Source: Paralithodes platypus
Lineage: Eukaryota > Arthropoda > Malacostraca > Decapoda > Lithodidae
NCBI GenBank assembly: GCA_032716605.1
Contig: CM064485.1
Coordinates: 34,139,722 to 34,203,721, forward strand
DNA length: 64,000 bases
Reading direction: 5' to 3'
Part shown: piece after piece, positions 22,641 through 33,920 of the stretch
Position numbering within the stretch: position 1 is the first letter of the stretch
Layout: every line of letters begins with the position of its first letter
The notes under the pieces: model-generated
What the model saw: the letters and a program-made list of their open reading frames with translations, nothing else
Told to the model about the DNA's origin: nothing
The model's database searches: none
Program-made: the position numbers and the translations under genes

Positions 22641-24616
22641 CTGTCCCTGTCCATAAGACTCCCGCACGTGCTAAAGTGACCCGGAAAACTCTGACACCAT
22701 CAAAGTATGCCGCCCTGCTGTTTGATGGTGATTCGCAGGGCATTGGCAGCCCGGGTTTCGACGACGAAGCCCTAGCACGGGACCAAGGGTGGCGGGATTT
22801 GGGAGTGGACAGTGGGAGTGAGTCCGACGTCGGTGACGAGAATGAGGAAGGGCATCGTCTGTCAAGTGAAGAGGAGGGTGATGATGATGCAGTGCTGTAT
22901 CGCGACCATGGAAGCGATATTTCAGACGATGAAGCAGACGCAGACGACATTCCGATCACTGAGCTGCCTTCGTTCGATTGGTCTGACGGGGTCAATTTTG
23001 TACCTGACGTGCCCCAGTTCAATCCTGGGACGTCAGGAACAACTGACGACTGGCCCTGTGACGATCAAGCGAACGAAAGCGACTTCTTCCTCGTTTTTTT
23101 CGATATGGAGGTAATGATGTACATCGTTGCCCAAACAAACGCCTACTACAGGTGGGTGTTTGGCAGATTGGACGTCCTTTCTCCAAAAGCGAGAATACGA
23201 GGCTGGGTGGATACGACTGTGGAAGAATTTATGACGTTCTTTGCCTTGTTGTTCCTCATGCCTCTGATCAAGAAGCATGTGTTGCAACACTATTGGAAGC
23301 ACGACCCTCTCATCGCCACCCCAACTTTCAATAAGTTCATGACTCGTGACAGATTTTTGTTGCTGCTAAGATTTATGCACTTTACAGACAACGAAAATCC
23401 TAACAGGATTGACAGGATATGGAAAGTTCGGGATGTGTTCACCATGTTGTTGGAGAGGTATAGGAAATACTTTTACCCCTTCCTCAATTTGGTGATTGAT
23501 GAGTCGCTCGTGCTCTTCAAAGGACGTCTTGTTTTCAAGCAGTATATCCCCTTGAAAAGGCATAGGTTCGGAATCAAGCTCTTCGTTTTGTGTGACTGCG
23601 AAACTGGAATAGTGCTTGACATGATCGTGTACACAGGCACTGACATTGACATACCGAAAGCCGCTGCCAATGACCCCATGGGCATGTCAGGTGCCATCGT
23701 CAGGAAAATGTTGGCACCTTACCTGGGCAAAGGCCACATCATCTACACTGACAACTGGTATACTTCTCCTGCTCTCTGCCAGTTTCTTCATGACAACCAA
23801 ACGGGGTCATGTGGGACTGTCAGAAAGACAAGAAAGTTTATGCCAAAGTTCACAGGTAATGTCATTCCTCTCACAGATGCCTCCTCCAGTGACACACCTT
23901 CAGAAGACGACCTTGCTCAGGAACACCGTGAGAGGCATGTGCGAAGAAGGCGACGAAAGAGGCAGAAATTCAAGCAGCTCGAGAAGTGTGGGAAAGTGAT
24001 AGCCCTGAAGTGGAAGGATAAGCGAGACGTCCACCTGCTTTCCACCGTCCACACAGGTGCCCAGATGGATTCTGGCAAAATCCACTACCGAACCAGGAAG
24101 ACCATCTACAAGCCCGACATGGTAGTGGACTACACTAAGAACATGCGCCTGGTGGACAAGTCTGACTGTCAGCTGTCAGGTGTTGAGTGTCTGAGGAAGA
24201 CTGTGAAGTGGTATCACAAGCTCTTCCTCCACCTAGTTGATATCACGATGCTGAACGCCTACAACTTGTGGTTGGTGAAGAAGGATATGTCCCCAAACCA
24301 GAAGCTGAAATTCCGGGAGTTCGTGTACAACGTCTCATACCAACTCCTGGAGAAGTATGGCACCACCACTCACAGACGTACGGCATGGTGTGGGGATCAC
24401 GTTCCTGACCGCATCCAGGTGGGTGTCGAAAGACACTACCCAATCAACACCGAGACGCTTGGCACTCGTCGCAGGCAGGCGCAGTGCACCGTCTGCAGCA
24501 CCAGTGTCAGGAAACCCCATGTCACCAAAAGAGTCACCTCAATGTGCGCCGAGTGCAAAGTTCCACTCTGCCTGGGTGACTGCTTCAGGGACTACCACAC
24601 CTTCAAGAATTATTGA
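22559..24616 (+). CDS. piggyBac transposase, catalytic region intact
   Basis: A 685-codon open frame covering the complete DDE-type core. Acidic N-terminal region (about 75-140: SGSESDVGDENEEG, DDEADADD), then the dimerisation and DNA-binding part. The three catalytic aspartates fit VIDESL (D314), IIYTDNWYTS (D398) and RLVDKSD (D533). A basic insert RRRRRKRQKFK lies between the second and third. The C-terminal cysteine-rich domain (about 642-685; CTVCSTSV, CAECKVPLCLGDC) would bind the subterminal DNA. The enzyme excises and inserts at TTAA. ATG 22559 is only the first methionine of this frame; the gene probably begins at 21768. Codon structure shows no damage in the core. Confidence 0.95.
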   Translation: MPASRATRPRTTAAPAADPAASPATASAVPVHKTPARAKVTRKTLTPSKYAALLFDGDSQGIGSPGFDDEALARDQGWRDLGVDSGSESDVGDENEEGHRLSSEEEGDDDAVLYRDHGSDISDDEADADDIPITELPSFDWSDGVNFVPDVPQFNPGTSGTTDDWPCDDQANESDFFLVFFDMEVMMYIVAQTNAYYRWVFGRLDVLSPKARIRGWVDTTVEEFMTFFALLFLMPLIKKHVLQHYWKHDPLIATPTFNKFMTRDRFLLLLRFMHFTDNENPNRIDRIWKVRDVFTMLLERYRKYFYPFLNLVIDESLVLFKGRLVFKQYIPLKRHRFGIKLFVLCDCETGIVLDMIVYTGTDIDIPKAAANDPMGMSGAIVRKMLAPYLGKGHIIYTDNWYTSPALCQFLHDNQTGSCGTVRKTRKFMPKFTGNVIPLTDASSSDTPSEDDLAQEHRERHVRRRRRKRQKFKQLEKCGKVIALKWKDKRDVHLLSTVHTGAQMDSGKIHYRTRKTIYKPDMVVDYTKNMRLVDKSDCQLSGVECLRKTVKWYHKLFLHLVDITMLNAYNLWLVKKDMSPNQKLKFREFVYNVSYQLLEKYGTTTHRRTAWCGDHVPDRIQVGVERHYPINTETLGTRRRQAQCTVCSTSVRKPHVTKRVTSMCAECKVPLCLGDCFRDYHTFKNY

Positions 24617-25018
24617 GTGTCGCCCCCTGTCCTGCCCTGCCCTTGACTCGCCCCTTGCCCGGCCCTGGACTCGTCGCCCCCTGCCCTGCTCTGCCCTGGA
24701 CTCGCGCCCTACCTTACCTGACCTGACCTAATTGATCACGCTACCTCATAATGTAACATATATATTATATAATGTATAAGTTCCAAAGATGTCCCTGTGA
24801 TATAGCTTTTACATTATATAATTGTATGTTTCATTATTTAGTTTATAAGTTTCAAAGATTTACATGTAATATGCCTTCTTTTTTTAGTATATCAATATAT
24901 ATGTTTGTTATTAGCCTAAGTAATGTGTATATAATTATTTTCTTACCTCAAATGAATTGTACAAAAATAAATGTTTCAATAAATCCTGTCAAACCTACTA
25001 AGATAATAAAATAAAACA

Positions 25019-25177
25019 ATAAAAAAAAAAAAAAAAAAAAGTAATGTCATTGTATTCTTACACTATGATATATTCTATGAATATTTCATATTGTTTGAAT
25101 ACAATGGCATGATCTTGTAAACAATTTGTTTTATCAAAAATGTTCTAGACACTATAAAACCTTCCCCATAACCCCCT
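25019..25177. other. Spacer with (A)n
   Basis: A run of about 20 A bases at 25019-25040 follows the piggyBac 3' region, then AT-rich sequence. Confidence 0.5.
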
Positions 25178-25265
25178 CCTGGATTCGATCCCACTACCCT
25201 ACGACACTTTGAGTTTGCCAGCCCGCGACCTTACCAACCATGCCACAGGAGCTCATACCAAATAT
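25178..25265 (-). repeat. tRNA-like SINE head or tRNA pseudogene
   Basis: On the minus strand, TGGCATGGTTGGTAAGG resembles a tRNA A box and GGATCGAATCC, about 40 nt downstream, is a near-perfect B box with the T-loop TTCGA-type core. The acceptor and anticodon arms do not fold cleanly, so a functional tRNA is unlikely. A tRNA-derived SINE head is the best reading. Confidence 0.5.
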
Positions 25266-26335
25266 CACTCAAAACTTTGTGTCTACAATCGAAATGACAA
25301 TATACAAAACAAAAATAATTATCCCACCAATTTACGTTTGTAAATTGATGGGATTATCAATTATATCATGCCAAGGTTTATAAAATTTGTCTCTGTCAAG
25401 AATTAGTAATTATATAACTTTATTCTGTCAAAAATTGCCCAAACACTCAGCAAAATTGCCCCTCTCAGTGTGACTCCACTCATTTTCACACGGTCAAGCG
25501 GTCACGAGGTGACCCTTGCCGCTCCTTGATGCTCCAGCTACAGCAGCTCTGTCTGGGAACAAAATTGGTATAAATACAATAATGGATAAAATACTCTTCA
25601 CAAATACATTTGTATTGTATAATATTGTAAATAAAAATGAATAATAACTGTGTGGGTGTCGAAAATTGCTCAACCAGCTTTCTTATGTCTCGCCTACGCG
25701 CGTATATTGGATTATACATAGTCATGACTGTCATACAAATAATTGCAGTAGGTCTCGAATATACATTTATAGTGCATATTACTTGGGAATAAATAAGTAT
25801 AAGTTTCTCTTGTGGCAATCTACCCTTTCGCAAGTGTAAGGAGACACCAGTCTATATTTAGCCCTCTATCACAAAAGGCAATCTGCCTGTGTTTACTGAC
25901 CACCCTCGTTGGTGGTCTAGAATATAGTACTTTATTTACAGTCAATGGCCTACATGTTTCTGTGGTACTTCACATGTGTCTAAAATGCAATGTCTGCTTG
26001 CATAAAAATGCAATTCTGAAGTCCATTTATACGTACGACATACGCATGTCTCAGTTTCTCTCTCTCTCTCTCCATTCCTGACTCATGTTATTGTAGACCT
26101 CTTGGTGGCAACGAACACCAGATATCTGGTCGACATAAGGTTCAAAATACCAAGACATCCATACGCCTCGGGGGCCTCCACAATTATCACAAAGCTGGTT
26201 ATCTATCTAGAGATCTGCCTGCCTTCCATCTCTCCACGACTCACTCACTCACTCACTCCACCCCTGCATGCCTCCCTCCCACCCACCCTCCCCCAACCCA
26301 CCCTTTCAGGCTTTCGTCTGCTAGAAACACATTCA
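25266..26335. other. Spacer
   Basis: No supported gene. A short (TC)n lies at 26056-26074 and (ACTC)n at 26239-26258. Confidence 0.5.
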
Positions 26336-26905
26336 CAATTTGCGTAAATATCGCATCAATTGGTCTATATGCGGTATATTCCTTGTTATATGGGACGCCT
26401 ACATACGTACATGTCTTTATTATAGCATGACAGTGCTCTAAATACAAGATTTACGTGATATTTATGGCGTAACACACCCTCTCCCCCTTTCATTCCCAGC
26501 ACAACTCACTCACACCTTGGTTCACGCATAGAAACTCATTAGTAATGTGCGTAAATATCGCATGAATTGATCTATATGCAGTATATATTTTGATATATGG
26601 CACGTATACATACGTACAAGTCTGTATTATAGCATGACAGTGCTCTACGTACAAGATATAAGTGATATGTATGGCGTAAACCACACTCTCAGCTCATTAA
26701 TTGCCGCCAAACCTCCAACACATCTTCATTCCCGCCTACAAATTCTCTTATAATTCCCTTATATATTGCAATTTTTGGTCACTATGAGGCATATTCATTG
26801 TTATATGGGTGGCCTACACACGTATACATACTCTACATAGCCTAAAAGGGCTCAAATAAGGAGATATACGTGATAATACGCAGTAACCCACCCCCTCCTC
26901 CCTCT
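26336..26905. repeat. Three diverged ~208-bp tandem units
   Basis: Units begin near 26336, 26545 and 26755. The first two share ATTTGCGTAAATATCGCAT-like starts (26336, 26545), TATTATAGCATGACAGTGCTC and a GTGATAT...TATGGCGTAA end. The third keeps TTGTTATATGGG and ACGTGATAATACGCAGTAAC. Each unit ends in a C-rich stretch. It may be an old transposon interior or a decaying satellite. Confidence 0.7.
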
Positions 26906-27519
26906 CTTTCTATCCCCTGGGCGCGTGAAAATTTGGCCGGGAAATCTCGCCGCTCGATGACAATCTAGCCGTGCGGTGCCATTCGCTCCACATTTTTCAA
27001 CTACGGACCGTTCCCCCCCCCCCCAGAAATTTTTTGGGGGGTCAAATATATATGGGCCGATGCACGCAAACATTCCCTACACGATGATGTACTTTTTATC
27101 GAAATTGGCAATAGGTCCCAAAATCATCATAGGTGCGCACAGTCTTACCCTGTAGAAAACCCCCTGTGCGCCGCGGAGAGGTTAAGCATGCCATATGCGG
27201 AAACAAAAAATAATTATATCCTGTTACTGGGGATTAATAGTATTCATAATTACGCTACCTCTGGACGAAATTAATATCCATAACTGATCACACCTGTTGT
27301 AATTTATTATATTTGTATCTATTTACTGTATATATATATATTTTTTTTTTTTATTTAATCCTGCCCATCATTGAATTTGAATGTTATGCATATTAGGGAC
27401 CAAAGAGATACAAACCCCCTTAAGTAACCTTGTGATTCTCACAAACTATTCCTAATCTGAGAAAAGGCATCTAATGATTGCCATAATAAAGTAAACTAAA
27501 GAGACACTCGGGAAAGCGT
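26906..27519. other. Spacer
   Basis: Contains (C)10 at 27015-27024 and a T run near 27341-27351. No gene seen. Confidence 0.45.
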
Positions 27520-27800
27520 GTACCTCTGTCTATGCTGGCGGAGATGTGCACTTCACCGATTACCTCCAAAATGGAATCACTTCTTCCTTGCCATATATAC
27601 TATCTGGCCACCAAATTTAATGAACATTGTTTCATAAATTTATGTTCTGCCTACGCTGGCGAAGGTATACGCTCCACCGATCGCCTCCTAAACTGAAGCA
27701 ATTCATATTTTGCGCATATCCTGTCAGTCCACCAAATGTCGTGAACATCGGTTCATAACATTTTGAGATATTTTGTGTACAGATAGACAAACAGACAAAC
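27520..27800. repeat. Two ~125-bp repeats ending in an ACAGACAAAC tail
   Basis: The blocks at about 27527 and 27647 share a CTATGCTGGCGGAG / CTACGCTGGCGAAG start, a CACCGATTRCCTCC core and a CCACCAAAT...GAACAT end. The second runs into AGACAAACAGACAAACAGGC. Such tails occur in invertebrate interspersed repeats; identity unknown. Confidence 0.6.
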
Positions 27801-27907
27801 AGGCAAACGGAGGCAAACACATAATCTTCTTGAGCGTTCTTGTTCGGGTGCTAAATATTTGTCTGTTCTACATAGTATGCTTATAAGCTTGTATTATACT
27901 GTGTGGC

Positions 27908-27986
27908 TGCTCTCTCTCTCTCTCTCTTTCGCTCTCGCTCTCTCTCTCTCTCTCTCTCTCCCGCTCTCTCTCTCTCTCTCTCTCTG
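27908..27986. repeat. (CT)n microsatellite
   Basis: Long (TC)n with a few interruptions, directly upstream of a LINE fragment. Confidence 0.95.
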
Positions 27987-27999
27987 GATTGTAATATCA

Positions 28000-28570
28000 G
28001 AAAACCTAAAATCCTCAGAGCAATGTATGGCTGTGGCAAATAAAGGTTACAAAGGCTTGGGATTTATCAACATAAATTTTACCTATATATACGAAAAACA
28101 TATTTTGCCGTTATTCAAAAGCATTGTTAGACCCCATCTTGAATATGGCGTTCAGTTCTGGTCCCCGTATCTCAAGAAAGGCATACAAAAACTCTAATCT
28201 GTGCAGCGTAGAGCAACTGAACTAATTTCCTCTCTGAAAAATAAGCCATATTATGCAAGATTATATAAATTACATTTGTTCTCGCTAAAGAAAAGGAGGT
28301 TTCGAAGCCAACTTATCGAGTGTTTTAAGATATTTAAAGGATTTAACATAGTCAATATCAGTGTAATGTTCACGATTAATAACAATGCTGTATCCTGAGG
28401 TAATGGAATTGAAGTAATTAGAAAAAAGGCATCTTTAGTTGTGACACAAAATGTCGTCACATAAAATGTGGTTAAAAAGTGGAATAGTTTACCAAGGGAG
28501 GTGATCGACAGTATAATACAATTGATACGTTTAAGAATAGACTGGACGATCATCTGATGAAGATTGGATT
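28000..28570 (+). mobile_element. LINE RT C-terminal fragment (CR1/L2-like)
   Basis: Plus-strand reading LPLFKSIVRPHLEYGVQFWS then PYLKKGIQKL, a stop at 28196-28198, VQRRATELISSLKNKPYYAR and LFSLKKRRFRSQLIECFKIF. In other phases the typical end VVKKWNSLPREVID follows (about 28470-28520). This is the RT thumb and C-terminal region of a CR1/L2-type LINE. Severely 5' truncated, with one stop and at least two frameshifts. Confidence 0.88.
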
Positions 28571-28578
28571 AATTTGAA

Positions 28579-29066
28579 TTAACCCTTAATTAGCGGCGAG
28601 ACACATAAGTCGAGTTAAATAAAGCTGGACTATGTGGCGGTGCTCGACATAGATCGTGTGGCAATTTCAGCACGTAATGTTGCTGAGAGAGAGAGACAAG
28701 TGGTGGCAGGAGAGTAGCGAGCGTATGACTGCTCCAGACCACCGCGGCGAACCTACTGACACGAATCCCACCTCCTCCCTCCCTCTCTCACTCGCTATAT
28801 ACGGAATTGTATGGGGAAAGTGCCTAATTACATGCTTTTTGCACTCGCGTTGCACGGTTATTGCAAGAAAACTAGCCATCATAAAAGGATCGTTATGGTG
28901 TCATTCGAAAGCTCTGTTTATGCCCTTTCAGGGATAGATACTTGTTTTACGTTCTGGGTCTTATTTAGGCATGAAAATGATCACGTAAACAGCCCTATTT
29001 TGGCTAAAAACACCCCGCTGGGCGGTACATATAAATAAACCGCATAGGCCGCTCGTAAGGTGTTAA
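28579..29066 (+). mobile_element. TTAA MITE family 1, copy 2 (488 bp)
   Basis: TTAA at both ends, left end CCCTTAATTAGCGGC and right end GGCCGCTCGTAAGGTG as imperfect inverted repeats. Nearly identical along its whole length to the copy at 44339-44826, also 488 bp. Non-coding. Confidence 0.9.
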
Positions 29067-29273
29067 TCAGTAGGCATGTATAATTTCCCTTTCAAACTAA
29101 TTTCTTCCTATACTCTATAAAAACTTTCCTTGTGGGCATTTCCTGACCCATATGGTTACACTTCATCCTATTTTCCGGTACGGCTTTTTAGCCAGAGGGA
29201 GCGGAGGGTGAGGAGAGAGGCTTCTACTTTACTGTCCTATTCTTCAACCATAAAGTGCCCCTGTCTAATGGTA

Positions 29274-29760
29274 TTAACACCTTATTGGCGGGCTAGGCGG
29301 TCTATTTGACCGTACTGCACAGCGTTTTTGTTTTACCCTAAATAGGGTTGTTTACGTGATCATTTTCATGCCTAAATAAGACCCAGATCATAAAACAAGT
29401 ATCTATCCCTGAAAGGACATAAACAGAGCTTTCCAATGACACCCGAACCATCCTTGTACGACCACTGGTTCTCTTGCAACGATCGTGAAACACGAGTGCA
29501 AAAACCCTATAATTAGGTAATTTCCATACATAATTCCCTGTGTAGCGAGTGAGAAATGGGAGAGAAGGGTGGGATACAGTTCAGTTGGTCCACGGTGATC
29601 GTGGGGAGCAGTCATAAGGTACTACGGTCGTCCCACCGCTCAGCTCTCATACTCAGCAACATTACGTGCTGAAAATGGTGCTCGACAGCTGTCGTTCACC
29701 GCCACTTAGTCCAAATTTATTTCACTCGACATATGTTGCGCGCTGCCAGTTAAGGGTTAA
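29274..29760 (-). mobile_element. TTAA MITE family 1, copy 3 (487 bp)
   Basis: TTAA-bounded and in inverted orientation relative to the copy at 28579-29066, 207 bp away. The left end TTAACACCTTATTGGCGGGC matches the reverse complement of the right end of that copy. More diverged than the 28579/44339 pair. Confidence 0.88.
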
Positions 29761-30699
29761 GGCCGGACCACCAAGTTGGGACCGCAAGGTCTGTGTGGTC
29801 TGAGTATCTGTGTAATTCTGTGTAACTCTCTATCTCTCTCTCCGTGACCCAACACACACACCAGTAATACCTCCACCATTCCCAAACTCGTGAACCCTGT
29901 GTGGAATATTTTAAACTGGGGGACCAATAGCCTTAACTGTTTCAGTACGATCATGCCTATATTCCTTGTTATGTCGAATATATTTCATTTGACAAAGGGA
30001 TTACCCTTGTCAGAAGATGAATTGAAATACTTTTTATCTATTTTGATTTCAAGAGGTTATTTTTAAGAAGAGGAAATTGTATATTATATCAAATACAATT
30101 CAAATGTCATCGGGCAACCTTAGGGCTCGTTAATCTTAACATCAACAATACCTGTGACTGAACCACAAAATAATTGTGATATACAGGTTGATTGGAATGT
30201 GAATTTCCATCTTCGCCAGTTTCACTTTCAGCTTATGTACAGTTGCAATCAAAATTTATGTTAAACTTTGAGACCTCCAACTGCTTACATGACCGTATGA
30301 AACGAAAATATCAGGTAAATATACAGTATACTAATGAGCTGATTGGCTGAAATGGCTGGGCTTCTATCTGCTGGCCCAGCATGCGAATGAATGAATGAAT
30401 GAATATAGAAAAGGTGGGTGAAGGTGAAAGAAGGGAAGTTTTTATTGGTTAAGTAGGAGAGACAGTGGTAATAGTGAGAGAAATAGGGTGTCGGGGCTTG
30501 ACCCAACGTGCGTGAGTTGAATAATTGGGTTGGGGTTGAATTGTTTTCGTTAGAGCAGTTACTTTACTGAGATTCAGTATGGCTTGCCAAGAAGGGGGCT
30601 GTGGATGATGAGAGCAAAATTGTGGATGGTATAAAATCGAAAGTGCTTGCTTATGGGCAGGAGGAAGTCTACTGGAGAATTGGTTTTAATAATTTAGGG
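29761..30699. other. Spacer
   Basis: (GAAT)n at 30384-30404. No gene. The right part may include the 3' end of the minus-strand LINE that follows. Confidence 0.45.
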
Positions 30700-32205
30700 T
30701 GGTAATAATACTAAAATGGTATAGAAGGGGGGGGGGGGGGAATTTTTGGTGGCATTGAGTAAAAAATAGGGCGGTAATGTGGGGAGAGAGCTGTCAATGG
30801 CAGAACTTGTAAGGTGGCTGTACTGCTATTTATTTTGAAGTTGACGTTAAATGGGTTAATTTAGTTATAGTTGGCTAAGGGTTGGTGTTTATGCAAAAAT
30901 GATGGGTTGGTCTGTGAAGTTATAAATTTAATTATTGTACGTGAATCTAGGAATGGGTGCCTCTGTTGTTGGGGTGAAAGAGATTTGACAAGGGGGGCGG
31001 GGGGGTATAAAATTATATTGAAAATTTGGGTGAAGTTATCGTGAAAGGTCTCAAGTTTAATAAGTTGTTTTTCTGCTAAATGATTCCAATATGTAGTAAG
31101 AGGGGGGATGCGGGCTAGATCGTGAAGATGTTGTGCCGTCTGGAATTCAAACCACTGAGTCCCGAAAATCCATCTCAGTGCTGTATTTTGAACTTTTTGG
31201 TATTTCAGTTAGTTAGTAGGGGCCGAAAGAGAAATACTGAGTGGGAAGTAGTACAAAAGAGGTCTTATCAGTGCTTTATATAAGTGAAGCTTGGTTTTAA
31301 TTGATGCATTTCGGAATCTAAAGATGGTTTGGAGGGATTTTGATGCGATGGCAGTGGAAGTTTTGGCTTGATGATGGAATCGGAGGAATTTGTCAAATGT
31401 GAGGCCGAGAACTTTGTTAGTGGGAGAGACATTTATTTGTGTGCGGTTAGGGAAACGCGCTCGGGAGTTTAGGAATAGGGGTCTTGGACGGGGATGTCCT
31501 TTGGTAAAGTAGGTAATGTGGGATTTGCGAGGATGAGCCTGAATCCGCCATTTTTGTTCCCATTGTGCTACTTTGTCAAGTTCTCTTTGTGCTCTGTTTG
31601 TCAATGTGTCTAGTCTGTCTGCTCTTATTACTTGAGTCACGTCGTCTGCGTACATTACTGTGAGAGAGTCATTGTGAATGGGTTTGGGAAAGTCATTTGT
31701 ATATAAGATGTATAGGGTAGGAGTGAGCACTGAGCCTTGAGGTACGCCTGCATTGAGTGCAAATGAATCTGAATAGAGATTAGAAAATTTAATTTTGGCT
31801 GTTCTATTATCCAAAACATTGCAAAGAAGTTTCTGAGTTATTAATGGGAAGTTGAAATTTTCGCAGATTTTGTCCTTCAAGCCTTCGTGCCACACAGTGT
31901 CAAAAGCTCGTTTTATGTCCTTGGTAATTAAAGCTGTCTTGTTTTTCCGTCTGTTCCGTTTATTTATGTGAATATAGTTTGTTATAATGTTTAGTGCTTC
32001 CTGTGTCGATCTATGTTTTCTAAAACCAAATTGCATGTGTGTGAGGAGTCCTTCGTCTTCGAGAAATAGTCTGAGTCGGTGGTTTATGATACGTTCTAGA
32101 GTCTTCCCAAGAATCTCAAGTAGACTAATGGGTCTGTAGTTTAGTGGATTAGTTTTGTCTTGGTTTTTCTTGGGGATGAGGATAATGTAGACGTGTGGCA
32201 ACTTT
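30700..32205 (-). mobile_element. LINE, RT and C-terminal region (Jockey-like)
   Basis: A minus-strand LINE fragment with RT from about 32201 and a C-terminal extension continuing past 31209 (YQKVQNTALRWIFGTQWFEF, then IPPLTTYWNHLAEKQLIKLE) to about 30900. The 5' part (endonuclease and RT start) is missing, with a break near 32205. It is a different family from the other LINEs here. The clade is probably in the Jockey superfamily; that is inference. Confidence 0.88.
31209..32201 (-). pseudogene. LINE reverse transcriptase, 330-codon segment
   Basis: Motifs in order: YIILIPKKNQDK (6-16), NYRPISLLEILGKTLERII (21-39), QFGFRKHRSTQEAL (57-70), LITKDIKRAFDTVWH with catalytic D95, NAGVPQGSVLTPTLY (150-164) and VMYADDVTQ (aspartates 186-187). 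The thumb follows with NKVLGLTFDKFLRF and LHLYKALIRPLLYY. All catalytic residues are present. The segment ends at an in-frame TAA, after which the same phase continues with recognisable C-terminal sequence, so the stop is a lesion. Start codon not identifiable because the 5' end is truncated. Confidence 0.92.
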
Positions 32206-32546
32206 TATCTATATTCATCTCGCCCTTCTCTCTTTCTTCAAAATATTACACCGGCAAGGTATTTCCCATATTTTTAAGTGGGGAGTGTGGGGCTTGCACG
32301 TGGGAATAAAGTGTTCTTTTGCCAATATATTGTCTGGGAAGAAGACAGTTGTGAGTTAGATGATGTTGGCCAATCACTGCGCATCTTGCTTTGATCAGCG
32401 GATACCAGAAAATGTACAAATATACTGTATGTATGTACTGTATCTTGGGGATGTCTTTTTGTTTAGGTTGATGGAGGTCTAGGGAGGAAACTAAGAACAT
32501 AATAAATAAATGAAAAACAAATCGATCTAAAATAATCCCTTCCCCC
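32206..32546. other. Spacer
   Basis: No gene or repeat recognised. Confidence 0.45.
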
Positions 32547-33175
32547 TTAACCCGGCAAAAGCTAGACTATGGAATTTGAAATATCCCGCCATGCGGAGGT
32601 ATTTTGGTGCATTCCCGACGAAATTCGTCATTTTACCATAAATATTGTTATTACTTATTCATATGCGCCTATTTTACGTTTAATATGAAGATATTAACAT
32701 TTAAGAGCAATAAAACAAGTGGGAATAGTATTTGGGGGGTGAAAAAGATGTATTATTGCCGACCGGTCCATTCATGAGGGGAGAGCCGCGGCGGCACATA
32801 TCCTCTCCTCCCGAGTTATCAAGCGACACTGACGGCTCTAAGTAGAAGTCTCTTTGTTGCAAGGATCTCTAGATGCCTCGCCCATGCTATAGAGATCGCG
32901 GGAAGGAAATTCGCGCCAAAAATTACCCGATAAATGGGGGAGCAAGAGAACAAATAGGTGATAATTGAGGAGGGGGGGAATGGGGGGGGGGGGAACACAT
33001 ATTTAGGAATGGTAGCAAGTAATGAAGGGGAATTATCTCCCCGTATAACATATTGCTTTGTCTTGAGTGCCACTGGGGTGTTTTAAAAGGCTTTATTTAG
33101 GCCTTGGTTCTTATGAGGACCTTTGCCTTTGCCAACCAAACCTCTTATGAAGATTTTTTGCCTTTCTCGGGTTAA
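32547..33175 (-). mobile_element. TTAA MITE family 2 (629 bp)
   Basis: TTAA at 32547-32550 and 33172-33175. The ends start CCCGGCAAAAGC (left) and, in reverse complement, CCCGAGAAAGGCAAAA (right). The interior near 32640-32740 is, inverted, the same as 50700-50810 and 4656-4760 (AACAAGTG / CACTTGTT block, TATTTATGGTAAAAT). Non-coding. Confidence 0.7.
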
Positions 33176-33920
33176 GTTCAACTTCTTTTTTTCTCACACT
33201 CTCATATACTTAACTCTTATCAATTCATCGTACAGAAGAGAGACTTCAGTCACTCATGTATATCTTGCTCACCTCCTTATCTAACTTTCAGTCTTCTACT
33301 GTACTTCTCACTTCTCCGCTTGCTCTTCCTCTGTCCAATTGCTCTTCTTCCCTACTTTACTCCAGCCATCTGGTCTGGTCTAAGCCACTATTTTAAAACC
33401 TTTATTCTAAGAAGTATACTACTAGAAGTATAATAATATGGTGGTTAACTATGTCAACCTTTTATAAAGTCAATCTGCTCTATAATGAAGAACTATATTA
33501 TTTTTACCTCACAATTGAAATATTATAAATGTAACAAACCAACATTCACACATACTGTATATTAACACATTTTAGTAAACATATTTAGCCAATTATATGG
33601 TTAATATATCATAGCTACATGGATTATTATAAATTGCGAGTTCAGAAACGTTCAGAGAAGTATTACAAACATACATACACACACAGAAGTAACAATCGAT
33701 TCTGGCATATTTTAAATGTGTTGTATTTGAACAATATAGATATAAGTCAATCTCTCCATACCGGTTCACAAAAAAACAAAACAAAAAACTTATCAACTCA
33801 TAACACATACAAAATCGACCCTCTTGACTCACAAATCCACCGTTGGCTGAATATAATTGTCTATAATAATTAAAAGGCATTATTATTTTCAACGGCTTGA
33901 GAGGTATTTTGCATTATGAC
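33176..33920. other. Spacer
   Basis: AT-rich; no gene seen. Confidence 0.45.

Larger units (their letters stand above)
21544..25018 (+). mobile_element. piggyBac transposon, copy 1
   Basis: The left end is TTAA (21544) followed by CCCGGGAGCTGAGGGG. A direct repeat ending GGGGAGACTCTTAAGAG occurs twice within the first 75 bp. The interior holds one transposase gene (21768-24616) and a 3' UTR with AATAAA signals at 24966-24984. The right terminal repeat was not found: no match to the left end and no TTAA-bounded CCC end occurs downstream, so the element is probably truncated or its end has diverged. The stated end is approximate. Copy 2 at 54067 shares the whole left half, including TTTATAGCC at 21645-21653, a possible TATA-like promoter. 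Confidence 0.85.

Noticed and set aside
21802..22656. 284-residue Cys/Pro-rich frame
   Set aside because: Alternative phase of the CCTGCC minisatellite in the piggyBac gene.
22174..23022. 282-residue minus-strand Gly/Ala/Ser-rich frame
   Set aside because: Antisense shadow of the piggyBac transposase.
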